Position numbers and translations under genes: made by a program | NCBI RefSeq assembly: GCF_016918565.1 | Contig: NZ_JAFFQD010000012.1 | Location: 1-64,000, forward strand | From: Desulfogranum marinum | GTDB lineage: Bacteria; Desulfobacterota; Desulfobulbia; Desulfobulbales; Desulfobulbaceae | Length of the DNA stretch: 64,000 nucleotides | Direction of reading: 5' to 3' | Notes under the pieces: model-generated | What the model saw: only the letters and a program-made list of their open reading frames with translations | Told to the model about the DNA's origin: nothing | Databases searched by the model: none | Shown here: one piece after another, positions 33,193 to 42,531 of the stretch | Numbering within the stretch: the first letter of the stretch is position 1 | Layout of the letters: each line of letters begins with the position of its first letter

Positions 33193-35389
33193 TTACTTAA
33201 CCGTGTCAAATTTCCAGATGCCGGCAATATCGTAAGAGTGCTCCTGCTTGCCACCTGGCTTGTCGGGCGTCGTGTAAATAACACTTTTCAAGGGACAGTC
33301 AAATGCAGCTTCATCGTGGTCTTTATGTGCATCGGCATAGACCGCATTGAGTGCTTTTTCCATGGTTGGATAGAAGTGCTGAATACCGATGTCCTTGATC
33401 ATTCCGGTGCGGATAAGTACGTCGGTCACCGTGCGATGCACACCACTAAAAGAAATAGTAATACCAGCCCGACGCACTCTGTCGACGATCAGTTTCAGTG
33501 CTTCTATACCGGAGGCATCAATCATGCTGATTCCGGATGATTCAATGATAATATGGTTCAGGTCGGTTTTACTTTCCATATGATCAAGCACTTTGTCTTC
33601 CAGGTAGCCCGCATTGGCAAAAAAGAGAGCCCCCTCAAACCGGACCACGTCGATATATTTGCATTCCTGCAAGCCATGGGAAAGCGCGCCATGCAAGTAT
33701 TGGTCCTCGCCCCTGGAACAGAGAAACAACCTGGGGGCGCATGCTTTTATAAAGGAAAATGACAATCGAAAGAACCGCCCCAATGAGAATACCTTTGTCT
33801 AAATGGGGAGCAAAGTACAGAGTGGAAAAAAAGGTGATAACCACTATTGCCCCGTCATACCATTGTGCCTTCCAGCTGTGAATGAATCCTTTAACATTGA
33901 TAAGACCAAGTACTGCCAGCATGATGATGGCCGCTAATACGCTCTGTGGAAGATGATAGAGTAACGGAGTGAGAAAAAGGAGCACCACCACTACGGTCAA
34001 GCCGGTCAGGACAGATGCCATGCCACTGACAGCACCTGCCTGAAGGTTAACTGCAGAGCGGGAAAAAGACCCTGAGGTTGGGTAGCTTTGCCCCATTGCA
34101 CCAATGATATTGCCCAGGCCCTGGCCAATGAGTTCCTGGTTTGGATTGAGCCTGTCGCCGGTTTCTACGGCCATGGCCTTGGCAATGGAAATGGCCTCCA
34201 TGAAACCGATAATGGCAATGATTACCGCATAAGACAATAATTCGCTGATGGTTTGCATATTCAATTGGGGCATGCTGAAACCTGGGAGTCCTTTGGGCAC
34301 TGTGCCAACAATGCTGCCGCCACCGATCATGGTAAAGTTTTCTGTATCCTCGGGTTGAGGGCTGACTTTTACTCTCCAGGTACGGCTGTCGGTGTGAGCG
34401 GATTGGGGGAGTTCATCTCGGAGGTAAAATCCAGCTGCTTCACCATCTTCGACCTTGTGAAACAGCATCGATCTGGCCAGGTTACGATGGGTTGCCGCAT
34501 GTTTATTCGCCACCCTGATCTTGTGAGACAGCATGTCTATTTTTTGGAGCAGCATAATCCACTCTTTGCTGCCCGATTCAGTCTCTGCCAGCTTTTGGGT
34601 AAGGGTGGATCGTTGCTCCACCAGCTTGCTGTGGAGCCTGGACTGGATATGGTAGGTCCACAGGATGTTTTTGGCCTTGGGTGAGCGAATGTTGGCAACC
34701 GTTGTGGTCTGATTGTGTTCAAAATCGAGCATGGCAGAGAGCACGATAGCGGCCGTGACGACAATCAGCACATTGGGCAGGCGGGGCGCATATTTTTTGA
34801 GAAGGATTATGCCGGTAAAAGCAGCTAGTCCAATCAGCAGGGTGGGCCAGTGGGTGTAGTGGTTGGCTGCTTGTATTACCCGTAGCATGGTTTCATAGTG
34901 ATGAGGGGCCGTGTCTACGACCACCCCGAAAAACTTTGAAAGCTGCGACGAGGCAATGATAAGGGCCGCAGCATTGGTAAAGCCGATGATAACTGGATGA
35001 GAAAGAAAGTTGACTACCAATCCCAGGCGCAATACTCCAAGCAGCAGCTGAAAAAGTCCTATCATAAGGGAAAGAAGAATAGCATACCCGATATACGCTT
35101 CACTGCCCGCGGTTGCAAGAGGCGCAAGTGAGGCTGCCGTCATAAGAGAAACCACCGCAACCGGTCCGGTTGCCAGCTGGCGGCTGGAACCAAAAAGCGC
35201 CGCTACTATCGGTGGCAGGAAGGAAGCGTAGAGTCCGTAATAGGCAGGGAGTCCGGCAAGCTGGGCGTAGGCCATGCTTTGCGGTATAAGAACCAGGGCC
35301 ACAGTCAGCCCGGCCATGGCATCCGCTTTCAAGTGAGTAAGGGTGTACCCGCGGAACCAGTCAGTAAAAGGGAAAATTTTTTTCAGCAT
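33193..35389 (-). pseudogene. SulP-family anion transporter, interrupted by a frameshift
   Basis: This is a SulP (SLC26-like) inner-membrane transporter gene, such as for sulfate or bicarbonate. The first frame (35389 to 33635) has the family start MAYAQLAGLPAYYGLYASFLPP, then VNFLSHPVIIGFTNAAALII, then the second half with VGTVPKGLPGFSMPQL and YPTSGSFSRSAVNLQAGAVSGM. At about 33710-33713 a run of four C (GGGG on the coding strand) shifts the frame. The remainder, including RGEDQYLHG and a full STAS domain with SSGISMIDASGIEALKL, continues in a second frame that stops at 33193. Removing one base joins both perfectly. Residues 225-355 form an unusual charged insertion. The shift may be a sequencing error or true inactivation. 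Confidence 0.85.
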
Positions 35390-35750
35390 CGATTACCAGC
35401 AGGGAAAGAGTGGTGGGGGCAGGTAAGATCTAACTGATGATACCGCAATTATGCTTAACCACAAATCTAATTTTGAACAAGCAGGTTGGGGTATGTTTTC
35501 CTCTCAAATGGTACTGGTTAGTGGTATCTTTATTTTGTCAAGCCACTTACGAATGCTCCTTTTTGTACAATATGTGTGATTTTGTATCCACTCAAACTCC
35601 TTTTCGAGTTGTTTGAGGCTGTAAACTCCCTTTTGGTATCCAGACGTATTTTCAAGATAAAAAGTTTGGTGAAGGGCAAAAAAGATGAGAGATACTGAGC
35701 AAAGAAATATATCCGATGATTTTTCAAACAAATTGAAGTGCTCGTGGAAA
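35390..35750. other. Spacer between SulP and PqiC genes
   Basis: No secure gene is visible. An open leftward frame of 86 codons (35504-35764) starts inside the last codons of the PqiC-like gene, but it has no known relatives that I can recall and no ribosome binding site, so it is not listed as a gene. The sequence is AT-rich. Confidence 0.4.
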
Positions 35751-36368
35751 TCAATTTTCTGCATCTTGAATTGTATTTACAATTTCAGTGCTAAGCATGC
35801 TGAGCGCTTTACTTAGAGTCTTGACGAGAGCCTCATAACTTCCAGCACTGGTTTGAATTCGAATTTCACTCCGCTTTGTAACGGTAATGTCCTTCTCCTT
35901 CCCCTTTAAGAGGTTCCAGCGAGCTACCAGCACGACGTCTTTTCCAAGCCGGCCATCAAAACGGATAATATCCATTGTAACTTGGTAATCGATCGGAATA
36001 AAAATGCGCCACGGATACACAAATATTGAATCAGTCTTTAAGAGGTAGCCAATGTTTTCTGAGAAAACAGTAATAAGGTTATCCTTAAGGGAACCTGACC
36101 ACTGGTCGTAATTGGCTTGATTGATACTATTGTCATTGGTACGGGTAATAATGTTCTTTTGGTTGAGGTAATCTGCAATTTTTATAGGGCCTATACCAAC
36201 AGATATTTTTGCATCTGTTTTGCTGGAGACTTGTTCTCTCTCAACTGCTGAAGCTGGGGTAAGCATATACAAGCGAGGCTCTGGACTTCTTCCTGAGCAA
36301 CCACAAAGAATGAACAACACACTGCAAATAATAGCTGCTGACAAAAAACACCGCTTACTCTCCAACAT
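35751..36368 (-). CDS. PqiC/ABC-type transport auxiliary lipoprotein
   Basis: The 205-residue protein is an exported lipoprotein (lipobox FILCGC, modified Cys24) of the PqiC/DUF330 family. Typical blocks are PRLYMLTPASAVEREQ, ISVGIGPIKIADYLNQKNIITR and VYPWRIFIPIDYQVTMDIIRF. PqiC sits at the outer membrane and works with MCE proteins in lipid movement across the periplasm. GGGGAG lies seven bases before the ATG. It is the last gene of the leftward MlaE-MlaF-MlaD set. Pairing an Mla-like permease with a PqiC-type lipoprotein is common outside the enterics. Confidence 0.88.
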   Translation of the reverse strand: MLESKRCFLSAAIICSVLFILCGCSGRSPEPRLYMLTPASAVEREQVSSKTDAKISVGIGPIKIADYLNQKNIITRTNDNSINQANYDQWSGSLKDNLITVFSENIGYLLKTDSIFVYPWRIFIPIDYQVTMDIIRFDGRLGKDVVLVARWNLLKGKEKDITVTKRSEIRIQTSAGSYEALVKTLSKALSMLSTEIVNTIQDAEN

Positions 36369-36380
36369 AATATTCTCCCC

Positions 36381-37385
36381 TTACTTGCCTTTTCCCCTGA
36401 GCAGCGATTCTGGATGCCGTTCCAAATAATCAGCTAGCTGCTGCAATGAACTCGCCATGCTTGAAATATTTTGAAGTGTTTCTTTCACTTTAATTATAAA
36501 TGGTGAGTCTTCAGATGCGATGCCTCTGAAGTCAGCTAAACTTTTTTCGATACTCTCTGTCAGTGATGCCAGATCTGCATTTGCCGTCAAAATAAGTTTG
36601 TCAAAATCGTCAATAGTTTTTTTGACGTCATCACTAATTGGCTCAAGCTGATGATCCAAATTATTAATAAGCTTTTGAGAATCTGTAAGCGTATCGTCTA
36701 TTTTTTGAGCGAGTGGGTCCACATGAGTATTAATCTTTCCGGTAACATCCTTCACATTGTCGGCTGCAAGCCTTATGGAATGAAAGATATCAGTCAGTTC
36801 CTGATTATTGACGAGACTGTCAATCCCTGACAAAGCATTTTCCAGATTATCCAGCATTCCTTTAAAATCACTTTGTTGTAGAATCTGAAATAACCGTTCG
36901 CTGGTAGATTGTATGGTTGGAATTTCCGGTACCCGTTCAGTTGATTGCCTCAGGTTCACCGGCGTATCAGGATGGTAACCTAGTTCAATCATAAGCTGAC
37001 CTGTAATAAGGCTTTGCAAGGTAAGTACGCCCCTTAATCCTTTGTCAATTAACCTCGGCAGCGTATCCTGTGGGTCCATACGCTCATCCCCATCCATGAT
37101 CTGCACAATATCGGGCTCAATTGCAATGTAGACGGGAATCATGTACTCATAATTTGTATGATCAGCGATCATGACGATTTTTGTAACAGATCCAATCTTA
37201 ACGCCATTAAATAATACCGGCGCCCCAACGTTGAGTCCTTTAATAGAGGTGTCGAAATGTAGTACAAACTCTTCGGTTTGTTTGAAGAATTTGCCGGAAC
37301 CAAACAGCACGATACTGATCGCTAAAAGAAAAACAGCAATCACGACAAAGCCGCCTATCATCATTGTGTTAGCTTGTTTTGCCAT
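36381..37385 (-). CDS. mlaD: MCE-family MlaD-like lipid transport protein
   Basis: This is an inner-membrane-anchored MCE protein that forms a periplasmic ring for lipid transfer. A single N-terminal span (about residues 8-30: VVIAVFLLAISIVLF) precedes the MCE domain, seen as FDTSIKGLNVGAPVLFNGVKIGSV. The rest is a long polar, helical tail with many heptad-like segments. ATG 37385 has GGTGG upstream; an in-frame GTG at 37397 is the alternative. It lies between the ATPase gene (three bases apart) and the lipoprotein gene (12 bases), so all four are surely co-transcribed. Confidence 0.92.
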   Translation of the reverse strand: MAKQANTMMIGGFVVIAVFLLAISIVLFGSGKFFKQTEEFVLHFDTSIKGLNVGAPVLFNGVKIGSVTKIVMIADHTNYEYMIPVYIAIEPDIVQIMDGDERMDPQDTLPRLIDKGLRGVLTLQSLITGQLMIELGYHPDTPVNLRQSTERVPEIPTIQSTSERLFQILQQSDFKGMLDNLENALSGIDSLVNNQELTDIFHSIRLAADNVKDVTGKINTHVDPLAQKIDDTLTDSQKLINNLDHQLEPISDDVKKTIDDFDKLILTANADLASLTESIEKSLADFRGIASEDSPFIIKVKETLQNISSMASSLQQLADYLERHPESLLRGKGK

Positions 37386-37401
37386 TATTTCCACCAAAAA
37401 A

Positions 37402-38163
37402 TTAGGTTAGTTTTTCTCCCCGGGTCAAAAACATGTGCAAGGTCGGATCCCGACTTTCAGCAAGCAATTTGTTTGGGTCTCCTGTTGCGGTCATGGTGCG
37501 TTGAGAAACATCAAGAAAGACAGAATTGTCACCGATCGCAAAAATACTAGCCAGCTCATGTGTTACAATAACCATCGTCGTTCCCATGCTGTCGCGGAGC
37601 TCCAGAATCATGTCATCCAAACGACGCGCACTTACAGGGTCAAGCCCTGCTGATGGTTCGTCAAAGAAGAGGATTTCTGGATCAAGGGCCATTGCGCGGG
37701 CAATTCCAGCACGTTTTTGCATGCCACCGCTTATCTCAGAGGGATAGAATTCGCCAAAGCCGGCTAGTCCAACAAGTTCAAGTTTTAAATCCACCACTTC
37801 TTTTATTTCTGCTGCGCTCAAGGCTGTATAGCTCTCTAGAGGAAGTGAAACATTTTCTGCCAGGGTCATTGAGCTCCAAAGAGCTCCACTTTGGTACATA
37901 ACTCCGGCCCGACGAATAATTCGGTCACGAACCTCTGGGCCAGAACCCCAGAAATCGGTTTTGTCGTAGAATACTTTTCCGCCGGCGGGACGTTTCAGGC
38001 CTGTTAGAATGGTCATCAAAGTACTTTTTCCACAACCACTGCCACCCATGATGATAAAAATATCCCCATGATTGATCGTAAAATTCAGATCGCGCATAAG
38101 GACAAAATCTCCGTACCCCATCGTAAAGTCTTGTACGGTTATGTGCGGTGGTCGGTCAATCAT
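37402..38163 (-). CDS. mlaF: MlaF-type ABC transporter ATPase
   Basis: The 253-residue ATPase powers the lipid transporter. Walker A reads GGSGCGKST (about 36-44), the signature motif EISGGMQKRAGIARAMA (about 145-160) has the GGM variant typical of Mla/Ttg2 ATPases, and Walker B is EILFFDEPSAGLDPVSARRL. The opening is HITVQDFTMGYGDFVLM. The permease gene lies 150 bases upstream and mlaD follows with a four-base gap. Confidence 0.95.
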   Translation of the reverse strand: MIDRPPHITVQDFTMGYGDFVLMRDLNFTINHGDIFIIMGGSGCGKSTLMTILTGLKRPAGGKVFYDKTDFWGSGPEVRDRIIRRAGVMYQSGALWSSMTLAENVSLPLESYTALSAAEIKEVVDLKLELVGLAGFGEFYPSEISGGMQKRAGIARAMALDPEILFFDEPSAGLDPVSARRLDDMILELRDSMGTTMVIVTHELASIFAIGDNSVFLDVSQRTMTATGDPNKLLAESRDPTLHMFLTRGEKLT

Positions 38164-38312
38164 AGTTAATTATAGGACCTTTAACCCAGATAAGTCGGCC
38201 ATGAAAGATAAGAACCGATTGTATTGAAAGACTATTCTGATGCCGGCAAGGCTTCTGTTTTTTGCGTGTTTTTTTTCTGGCTCGTGCAGCCCCTCTACAG
38301 AGTGCACCACGA

Positions 38313-39446
38313 TCAGATACCCAACATATTGCAGATAATAGTAATGACGGCTGTAGAGAGAATGATGCCAACAACTGCGGTTACCACTGCAGAAGTTGCC
38401 GCTTCCCCGACAGCAGACGCGCTCCGGCCACATTCCATTCCCCGCATGCACCCTGATAATGAGACGATCACACCGAAAACAATCCCACTGAAAATACCAA
38501 TTCCAAGATCCCAGAGGCGTACCGCAGCAACTGTTTGATTGTAATATTGTATGAGGCCGATGTCCAGTAAGCTTACGCCGACAACCATGCCGCCAAGAAC
38601 TCCCATTATATTAGCATAGAGGCAAAGTAAGGGCATCATCAGCGCCAAGGCTAACATTCTTGGGAGGACAAGGAATTCCATGGGAGAAATTCCCATGGTT
38701 CGAAGTGCGTCAATCTCCTGGTTTACTTGCATGGTGCCAAGTTGAGCTGCAAAAGCCCCTCCAGTGCGGCCTGCCATTACAATTCCGGTCATAATGGCGG
38801 CCATCAAACGAACCATGGCTATACCTACCAGGTCTGCCACATAAATTTCAGCACCAAAAAGTTGTAATTGGATAGCACCTACAAACGCCAGAATGAGGCC
38901 GACCAGGAAGCTGATTAGCGATACGATTGGTAATGCCTGTCCACCACAACTTTCCATGGTCATAAGCATATCGCTACGTCGAAATCGGGCCTGTCCATGA
39001 AAAAGTCGCAGCAGAGCCAAGGTTGCCTCTCCTATAAATTCGAGCATTTTTCCAATGGAATGGAACAATTCGACCGTGTCGTTTCCCACGACTACCAGAA
39101 AAGGTGTTTTGCTTTCTATTTTACGAGCGTCCTTTTTTTCTGGTACGGCAGCCGCTAAGGCTAATAATTGTTGCGCCCCCTGGGGCAATCCACTGCTGTC
39201 AAATACATCGTTTTTCGTTTGGCAAACTGTTCGTAACCGCCTGGCAAAAATTAATAAACCAGAGTCCCACTCACTTAGTTGGCTAGAGTCAAATTTGATT
39301 TTACTCGGTGTGGGTAAAGATTGCAGGCGCTGATAGACATCTTCGGCTGATGAACCAATTCCTCCAAGCTTCCAAGAACCGGTAAGAACGAGTGTCACAG
39401 TGCTATCGTCGCTCTCTTGAAGAATAATTTCACCAGGTTTTGTCAT
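38313..39446 (-). CDS. mlaE: MlaE-type permease with N-terminal STAS domain
   Basis: This 377-residue protein combines an N-terminal STAS domain (about 10-105, equivalent to the separate MlaB subunit) with an MlaE permease (about 120-375). The permease blocks are MESCGGQALPIVSLISFLVG, FGAEIYVADLVGIAMVRLMA, TGGAFAAQLGTMQVNQEIDA and RTMGISPMEFLVLPRMLAL, all typical. AAGGAG lies six bases before the ATG. The fused STAS domain means no separate MlaB is needed. It is the first gene of the operon with mlaF, mlaD and the PqiC-like lipoprotein. Direction of lipid movement cannot be read from sequence. Confidence 0.93.
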   Translation of the reverse strand: MTKPGEIILQESDDSTVTLVLTGSWKLGGIGSSAEDVYQRLQSLPTPSKIKFDSSQLSEWDSGLLIFARRLRTVCQTKNDVFDSSGLPQGAQQLLALAAAVPEKKDARKIESKTPFLVVVGNDTVELFHSIGKMLEFIGEATLALLRLFHGQARFRRSDMLMTMESCGGQALPIVSLISFLVGLILAFVGAIQLQLFGAEIYVADLVGIAMVRLMAAIMTGIVMAGRTGGAFAAQLGTMQVNQEIDALRTMGISPMEFLVLPRMLALALMMPLLCLYANIMGVLGGMVVGVSLLDIGLIQYYNQTVAAVRLWDLGIGIFSGIVFGVIVSLSGCMRGMECGRSASAVGEAATSAVVTAVVGIILSTAVITIICNMLGI

Positions 39447-39781
39447 CAGCTATACTCCTTTAGAATTGTGTGAAATAAGCTGGTTTAAAAAGTATACATA
39501 TACAACGGCAGGTGTTCAAGGTGTTGTCGTAAAAATTCCTGAACACTCTGGATGACTTGACTTCCCGACGTACTGATATAATGCTTTTCCAAGAGTCATT
39601 TCCGTCAAAATTTTCAAACCTTCCGCATCAATGCTTAAGTGTAATCTTTTATGCCCGGCAGTCCCGGAATAAGCCCGAATAAAATAAAAATATGATCCAG
39701 TGAATTAAATCGTTAGCCTCTAACAACTGTTAAGGCTTCATAATATTGTCCTTTGTGTTTTTCCATGAATCCCCTGCTTGG
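39447..39781. other. Spacer between AspT-like and MlaE genes
   Basis: No gene with a start codon is visible. On the reverse strand, 39516-39704 is open for about 62 codons with protein-like composition (LHLSIDAEGLKILTEMTLGK) but has only an internal ATG. It may be the remnant of a lost gene or chance. The region also contains the upstream regulatory DNA of the mla operon, with no clear promoter found. Confidence 0.35.
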
Positions 39782-41383
39782 TTACCCTGGTGGCAGTGTT
39801 CCGCCGGACGCCATTGCAACCATAATTTGTACCAGGATAATCTTCAAAACTGTTCCCACTCCAGGGAAAATCATGGCATAGCAGATATCCGGCTTACCTG
39901 TGGGTGTAAGTTGATTGCCATATGCTAGAATCGCCGGGTTGCCGGTCGCGCCTGAGGCAATGCCAAGCAAGTCGTCAAAGCTCATCTTAAGAATAAAGTA
40001 TCCCACCAGAATAATAGTCAATACAACCACCGCTACCTCTATAATTGCGGCCGCAAACAGACTGAGACCTGCCCCGGCAATGTTCTCTATGAACGGTGCA
40101 CCAGAGGAAATTCCGACGCCGGCAAGAAAGAGCGTAAGCCCAAAGTTACGCAAAATGACGTTGGCAACAGGTGGCATGTTCCAATTAAATGGCCCAAGCC
40201 GGCCAAAATAACCCAGGATGAGAGAGATGATCAACACGCCCCCGGCAAGACCAAGCTTAACCATGCCGACTCCAGGGATAGGTATGGGAATCAGTCCGAT
40301 AAGACCGCCTAAGGCCATCCCAAGTCCCATTGACACGAAGCTATACTGAGATTCCGCGTTTACAGAATCCCCAAAGAAACGACTGACACTCTCCCTTTTA
40401 CCGGACTCAATGAGTACACCGAGTTGGTCTCCGTACTCAATAAGCAGGTCGGGTTTGGAGATCAGATCTATATCACCACGGCGTACATGAATAATCTCGG
40501 CCTCGACGCCTGGCGGAATTTCGAGTTCTGTAAGCTTCATGCCTACAAATTTTTCCTTGGAAACGAAAACACGCACATAGTCCAGGTGACGTCGATCGCT
40601 ACGAACATCCTCACTGTCCGCCAGATTTACTTCTCCAATCGTTTCTGGATAGCCTGCAACTGAAAGAAGGTCATCATCCTTGAGAACGAGGTCGGCATCT
40701 GGGAGCATGTTAACCCCGTCCCGCTTGATCATCAGCAACTTGAGGTCATCAGGTGCCTTTTCCAATACCTGGGCGATAGTCTTGCCCCCAAGACCGCGGT
40801 CCCCCACCCGTAATTCGCCTGTTGTCAGACGCTTCGGTGATGGTGCGACCACTTTTGGTTTGAACATCTGAAAGGTGAGATAGAAGAAAAGCATTGGTCC
40901 AAAAACCCCAAATGGATAGGCAACAGCATAACCCACTGCCGGGTCTTGATTTGAAGTTGCATCAATGGCCGCCTGAAGGCTGGCGGTACTTGTCAAGGAT
41001 CCGGCAAACATCCCAGCACCGAAGTCATTCGAGAATCCCATGAGCCGTCCCAGAATAAGAGCCACAGCACAGCCGACTATCACTGCCACCGCTGAAAGAA
41101 GGTTGGCCTTTATACCGAACGAGCTTACAAGGCCGGCAAAGAAGTGTTTTCCATATTGAATGCCGATACCATAGAGAAACAGGATGAGGCCGATGAGCCC
41201 CAGGAGACCAGGGGGGGCAGACTCCGGTGCAAAAGCTCCGAACGCCAGACCGACAAACAAAACAGCGCCTATACCGAGTGAAAATCCGCCAATATTGATC
41301 CGGCCAACAGCGTAACCGATACCGATTACCAGAAAAAGCGTAATAAATGGTTGAGAATTGAGTAATAGCACTATTGCTTCCAT
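39782..41383 (-). CDS. AspT-family exchanger (aspartate:alanine antiporter type), first copy
   Basis: The 533-residue inner-membrane protein belongs to the AspT family (two membrane blocks of about five spans separated by cytosolic TrkA-C domains). Block one has FGAFAPESAPPGLLGLIGLI and GRLMGFSNDFGAGMFAGSLTSTASLQAAIDA; the cytosolic part has LTELEIPPGVEAEIIHVRRGD; block two has GNPAILAYGNQLTPTGKPDI. The prototype exchanges aspartate for alanine and so supports decarboxylation-driven energy gain. GAGGAG lies seven bases before the ATG. The second AspT-family gene of the window is 8 kb away. No aspartate decarboxylase gene is nearby, so the substrate is uncertain. Confidence 0.9.
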   Translation of the reverse strand: MEAIVLLLNSQPFITLFLVIGIGYAVGRINIGGFSLGIGAVLFVGLAFGAFAPESAPPGLLGLIGLILFLYGIGIQYGKHFFAGLVSSFGIKANLLSAVAVIVGCAVALILGRLMGFSNDFGAGMFAGSLTSTASLQAAIDATSNQDPAVGYAVAYPFGVFGPMLFFYLTFQMFKPKVVAPSPKRLTTGELRVGDRGLGGKTIAQVLEKAPDDLKLLMIKRDGVNMLPDADLVLKDDDLLSVAGYPETIGEVNLADSEDVRSDRRHLDYVRVFVSKEKFVGMKLTELEIPPGVEAEIIHVRRGDIDLISKPDLLIEYGDQLGVLIESGKRESVSRFFGDSVNAESQYSFVSMGLGMALGGLIGLIPIPIPGVGMVKLGLAGGVLIISLILGYFGRLGPFNWNMPPVANVILRNFGLTLFLAGVGISSGAPFIENIAGAGLSLFAAAIIEVAVVVLTIILVGYFILKMSFDDLLGIASGATGNPAILAYGNQLTPTGKPDICYAMIFPGVGTVLKIILVQIMVAMASGGTLPPG

Positions 41384-41475
41384 TAGTTACTCCTCAAGAA
41401 ATGTTGAAAAAAAATCAAACTGTTCAAATACTGCAAGCGCCTATCATTTTATACTAGAGAAAGCACGACATGCTG

Positions 41476-41625
41476 CTATATTTCGTCATCATATTTCTCT
41501 TTGTGAGGGCATCTACTCTTGAGCAAGACCGCGAGCATTCCTATGTTTTCAGGCAGGACCTCGGCATGAAACTGTTTTGTTTCTTCATCCGGAAGCAATG
41601 CAATTATATTACTTATTCCTTTCAT
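41476..41625 (-). CDS. Possible 49-residue protein
   Basis: A short leftward frame starts at ATG 41625 and encodes 49 residues with sensible composition (KGISNIIALLPDEETKQFHA, then ENIGMLAVLLKSRCPHK). It is in the same frame as the exported protein gene just upstream, whose TGA stop at 41650 lies nine codons before this ATG. It might be a separate small gene, a detached 3' part, or a read-through extension. The binding site is weak (AATGGAA). No family was recognised. Confidence 0.35.
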   Translation of the reverse strand: MKGISNIIALLPDEETKQFHAEVLPENIGMLAVLLKSRCPHKEKYDDEI

Positions 41626-41649
41626 AACATCAGTTCCATTCTCATTCCA

Positions 41650-42531
41650 TCACTGGTAGTTGATATATTGGGGTGGTTCTTTGATTTTGGTATTGCCTAC
41701 CTGCTCCATTCCCAGAACCTGTTTCGGGCTCATCATTGATGGTTTGTCTTCCTGGAAAAAAAGTTTAAAACCGCCAGCGACCCTTTCTGCAGCAACTTCT
41801 GAATAGAGGCCATTGTAAATATCTACCTTCAATTGTGGTGAGCCATGTCCGTCGAGATTCATTATCAAGTCAATATTTTCAAAGTTCTTGACTGTTTCCG
41901 GCTCCTTTACCATGCTTTTCCTGAACATATGAACGATCAATATCCTATTCCCAGCAATATTGTTCTCTTTCATGTATTCTGTCATGGCAGATTGTACTTG
42001 ATTGATATCGTCTCCGGAAATGTGCCCGATTACCTTACCTGGTGGGACGTCGAGGCTTTTAACTTCGAACTCAGGGTCGATCGCCAGATGCACGTTTTCG
42101 TGTTTCAGGTAAGGTAGAACAGGCTTGACTGCTTCCAGAGGTGTTAATTTCCCCAATTGCATATCTATGATAACAGCAAACCCTTCATTGTTTGCCGCGT
42201 TAATGTATCGCATTACTTTTTCTTTTGATAAAGGAATAACATAATCTTTGTCGCTTCCAGGCTCATAGGTTGCCAGACCGTATATCAAGTGAAATGCTGG
42301 GGTTATATTATTATAATCGGTAATTTTGGCGTATTCGTTTGTTTTCGCTCTGATTATAGGCACGAGGTCTTCAATCGAATGCTGACCTAGCACACCTAAT
42401 GAAGGCGCATCAGGTCGACCGTAGTAACCAACCATGAGGTCGATGTCGGAGAGTATTTTTTGTTGTGCAATTGCAGGGTGGGAAATAGCCATGCTGTTAA
42501 GTAAAAGAATGAAAAGAATGAAGTTTTTCAT
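41650..42531 (-). CDS. Exported TIM-barrel-like conserved protein
   Basis: This 293-residue exported protein has a signal peptide (MKNFILFILLLNSMAISHPAIA). It resembles an uncharacterised family best known from actinobacteria. Shared features are YYGRPDAPSLGVLGQHS near the start, the series IIDMQLGKLTPLEAVKPVLPYL, HENVHLAIDPEFEV, and HMFRKSMV, in the order of beta strands of a TIM barrel. The DPEF and HMF motifs align with the conserved DPEW and HQF of that family. Activity is unknown; a glycosidase-like fold is suspected. A small frame overlaps its start by four bases (ATGA). Confidence 0.75.
   Translation of the reverse strand: MKNFILFILLLNSMAISHPAIAQQKILSDIDLMVGYYGRPDAPSLGVLGQHSIEDLVPIIRAKTNEYAKITDYNNITPAFHLIYGLATYEPGSDKDYVIPLSKEKVMRYINAANNEGFAVIIDMQLGKLTPLEAVKPVLPYLKHENVHLAIDPEFEVKSLDVPPGKVIGHISGDDINQVQSAMTEYMKENNIAGNRILIVHMFRKSMVKEPETVKNFENIDLIMNLDGHGSPQLKVDIYNGLYSEVAAERVAGGFKLFFQEDKPSMMSPKQVLGMEQVGNTKIKEPPQYINYQ

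Noticed and set aside
35504-35764. Leftward frame of 86 codons after the PqiC-like gene
   Set aside because: It starts inside the last codons of the lipoprotein gene, has no ribosome binding site, and another frame of similar length runs across the same DNA. No family was recognised.
41470-41739. Rightward frame of 89 codons
   Set aside because: It overlaps the end of the exported protein gene by 90 bases on the opposite strand, and the leftward frame 41476-41625 reads more like protein.
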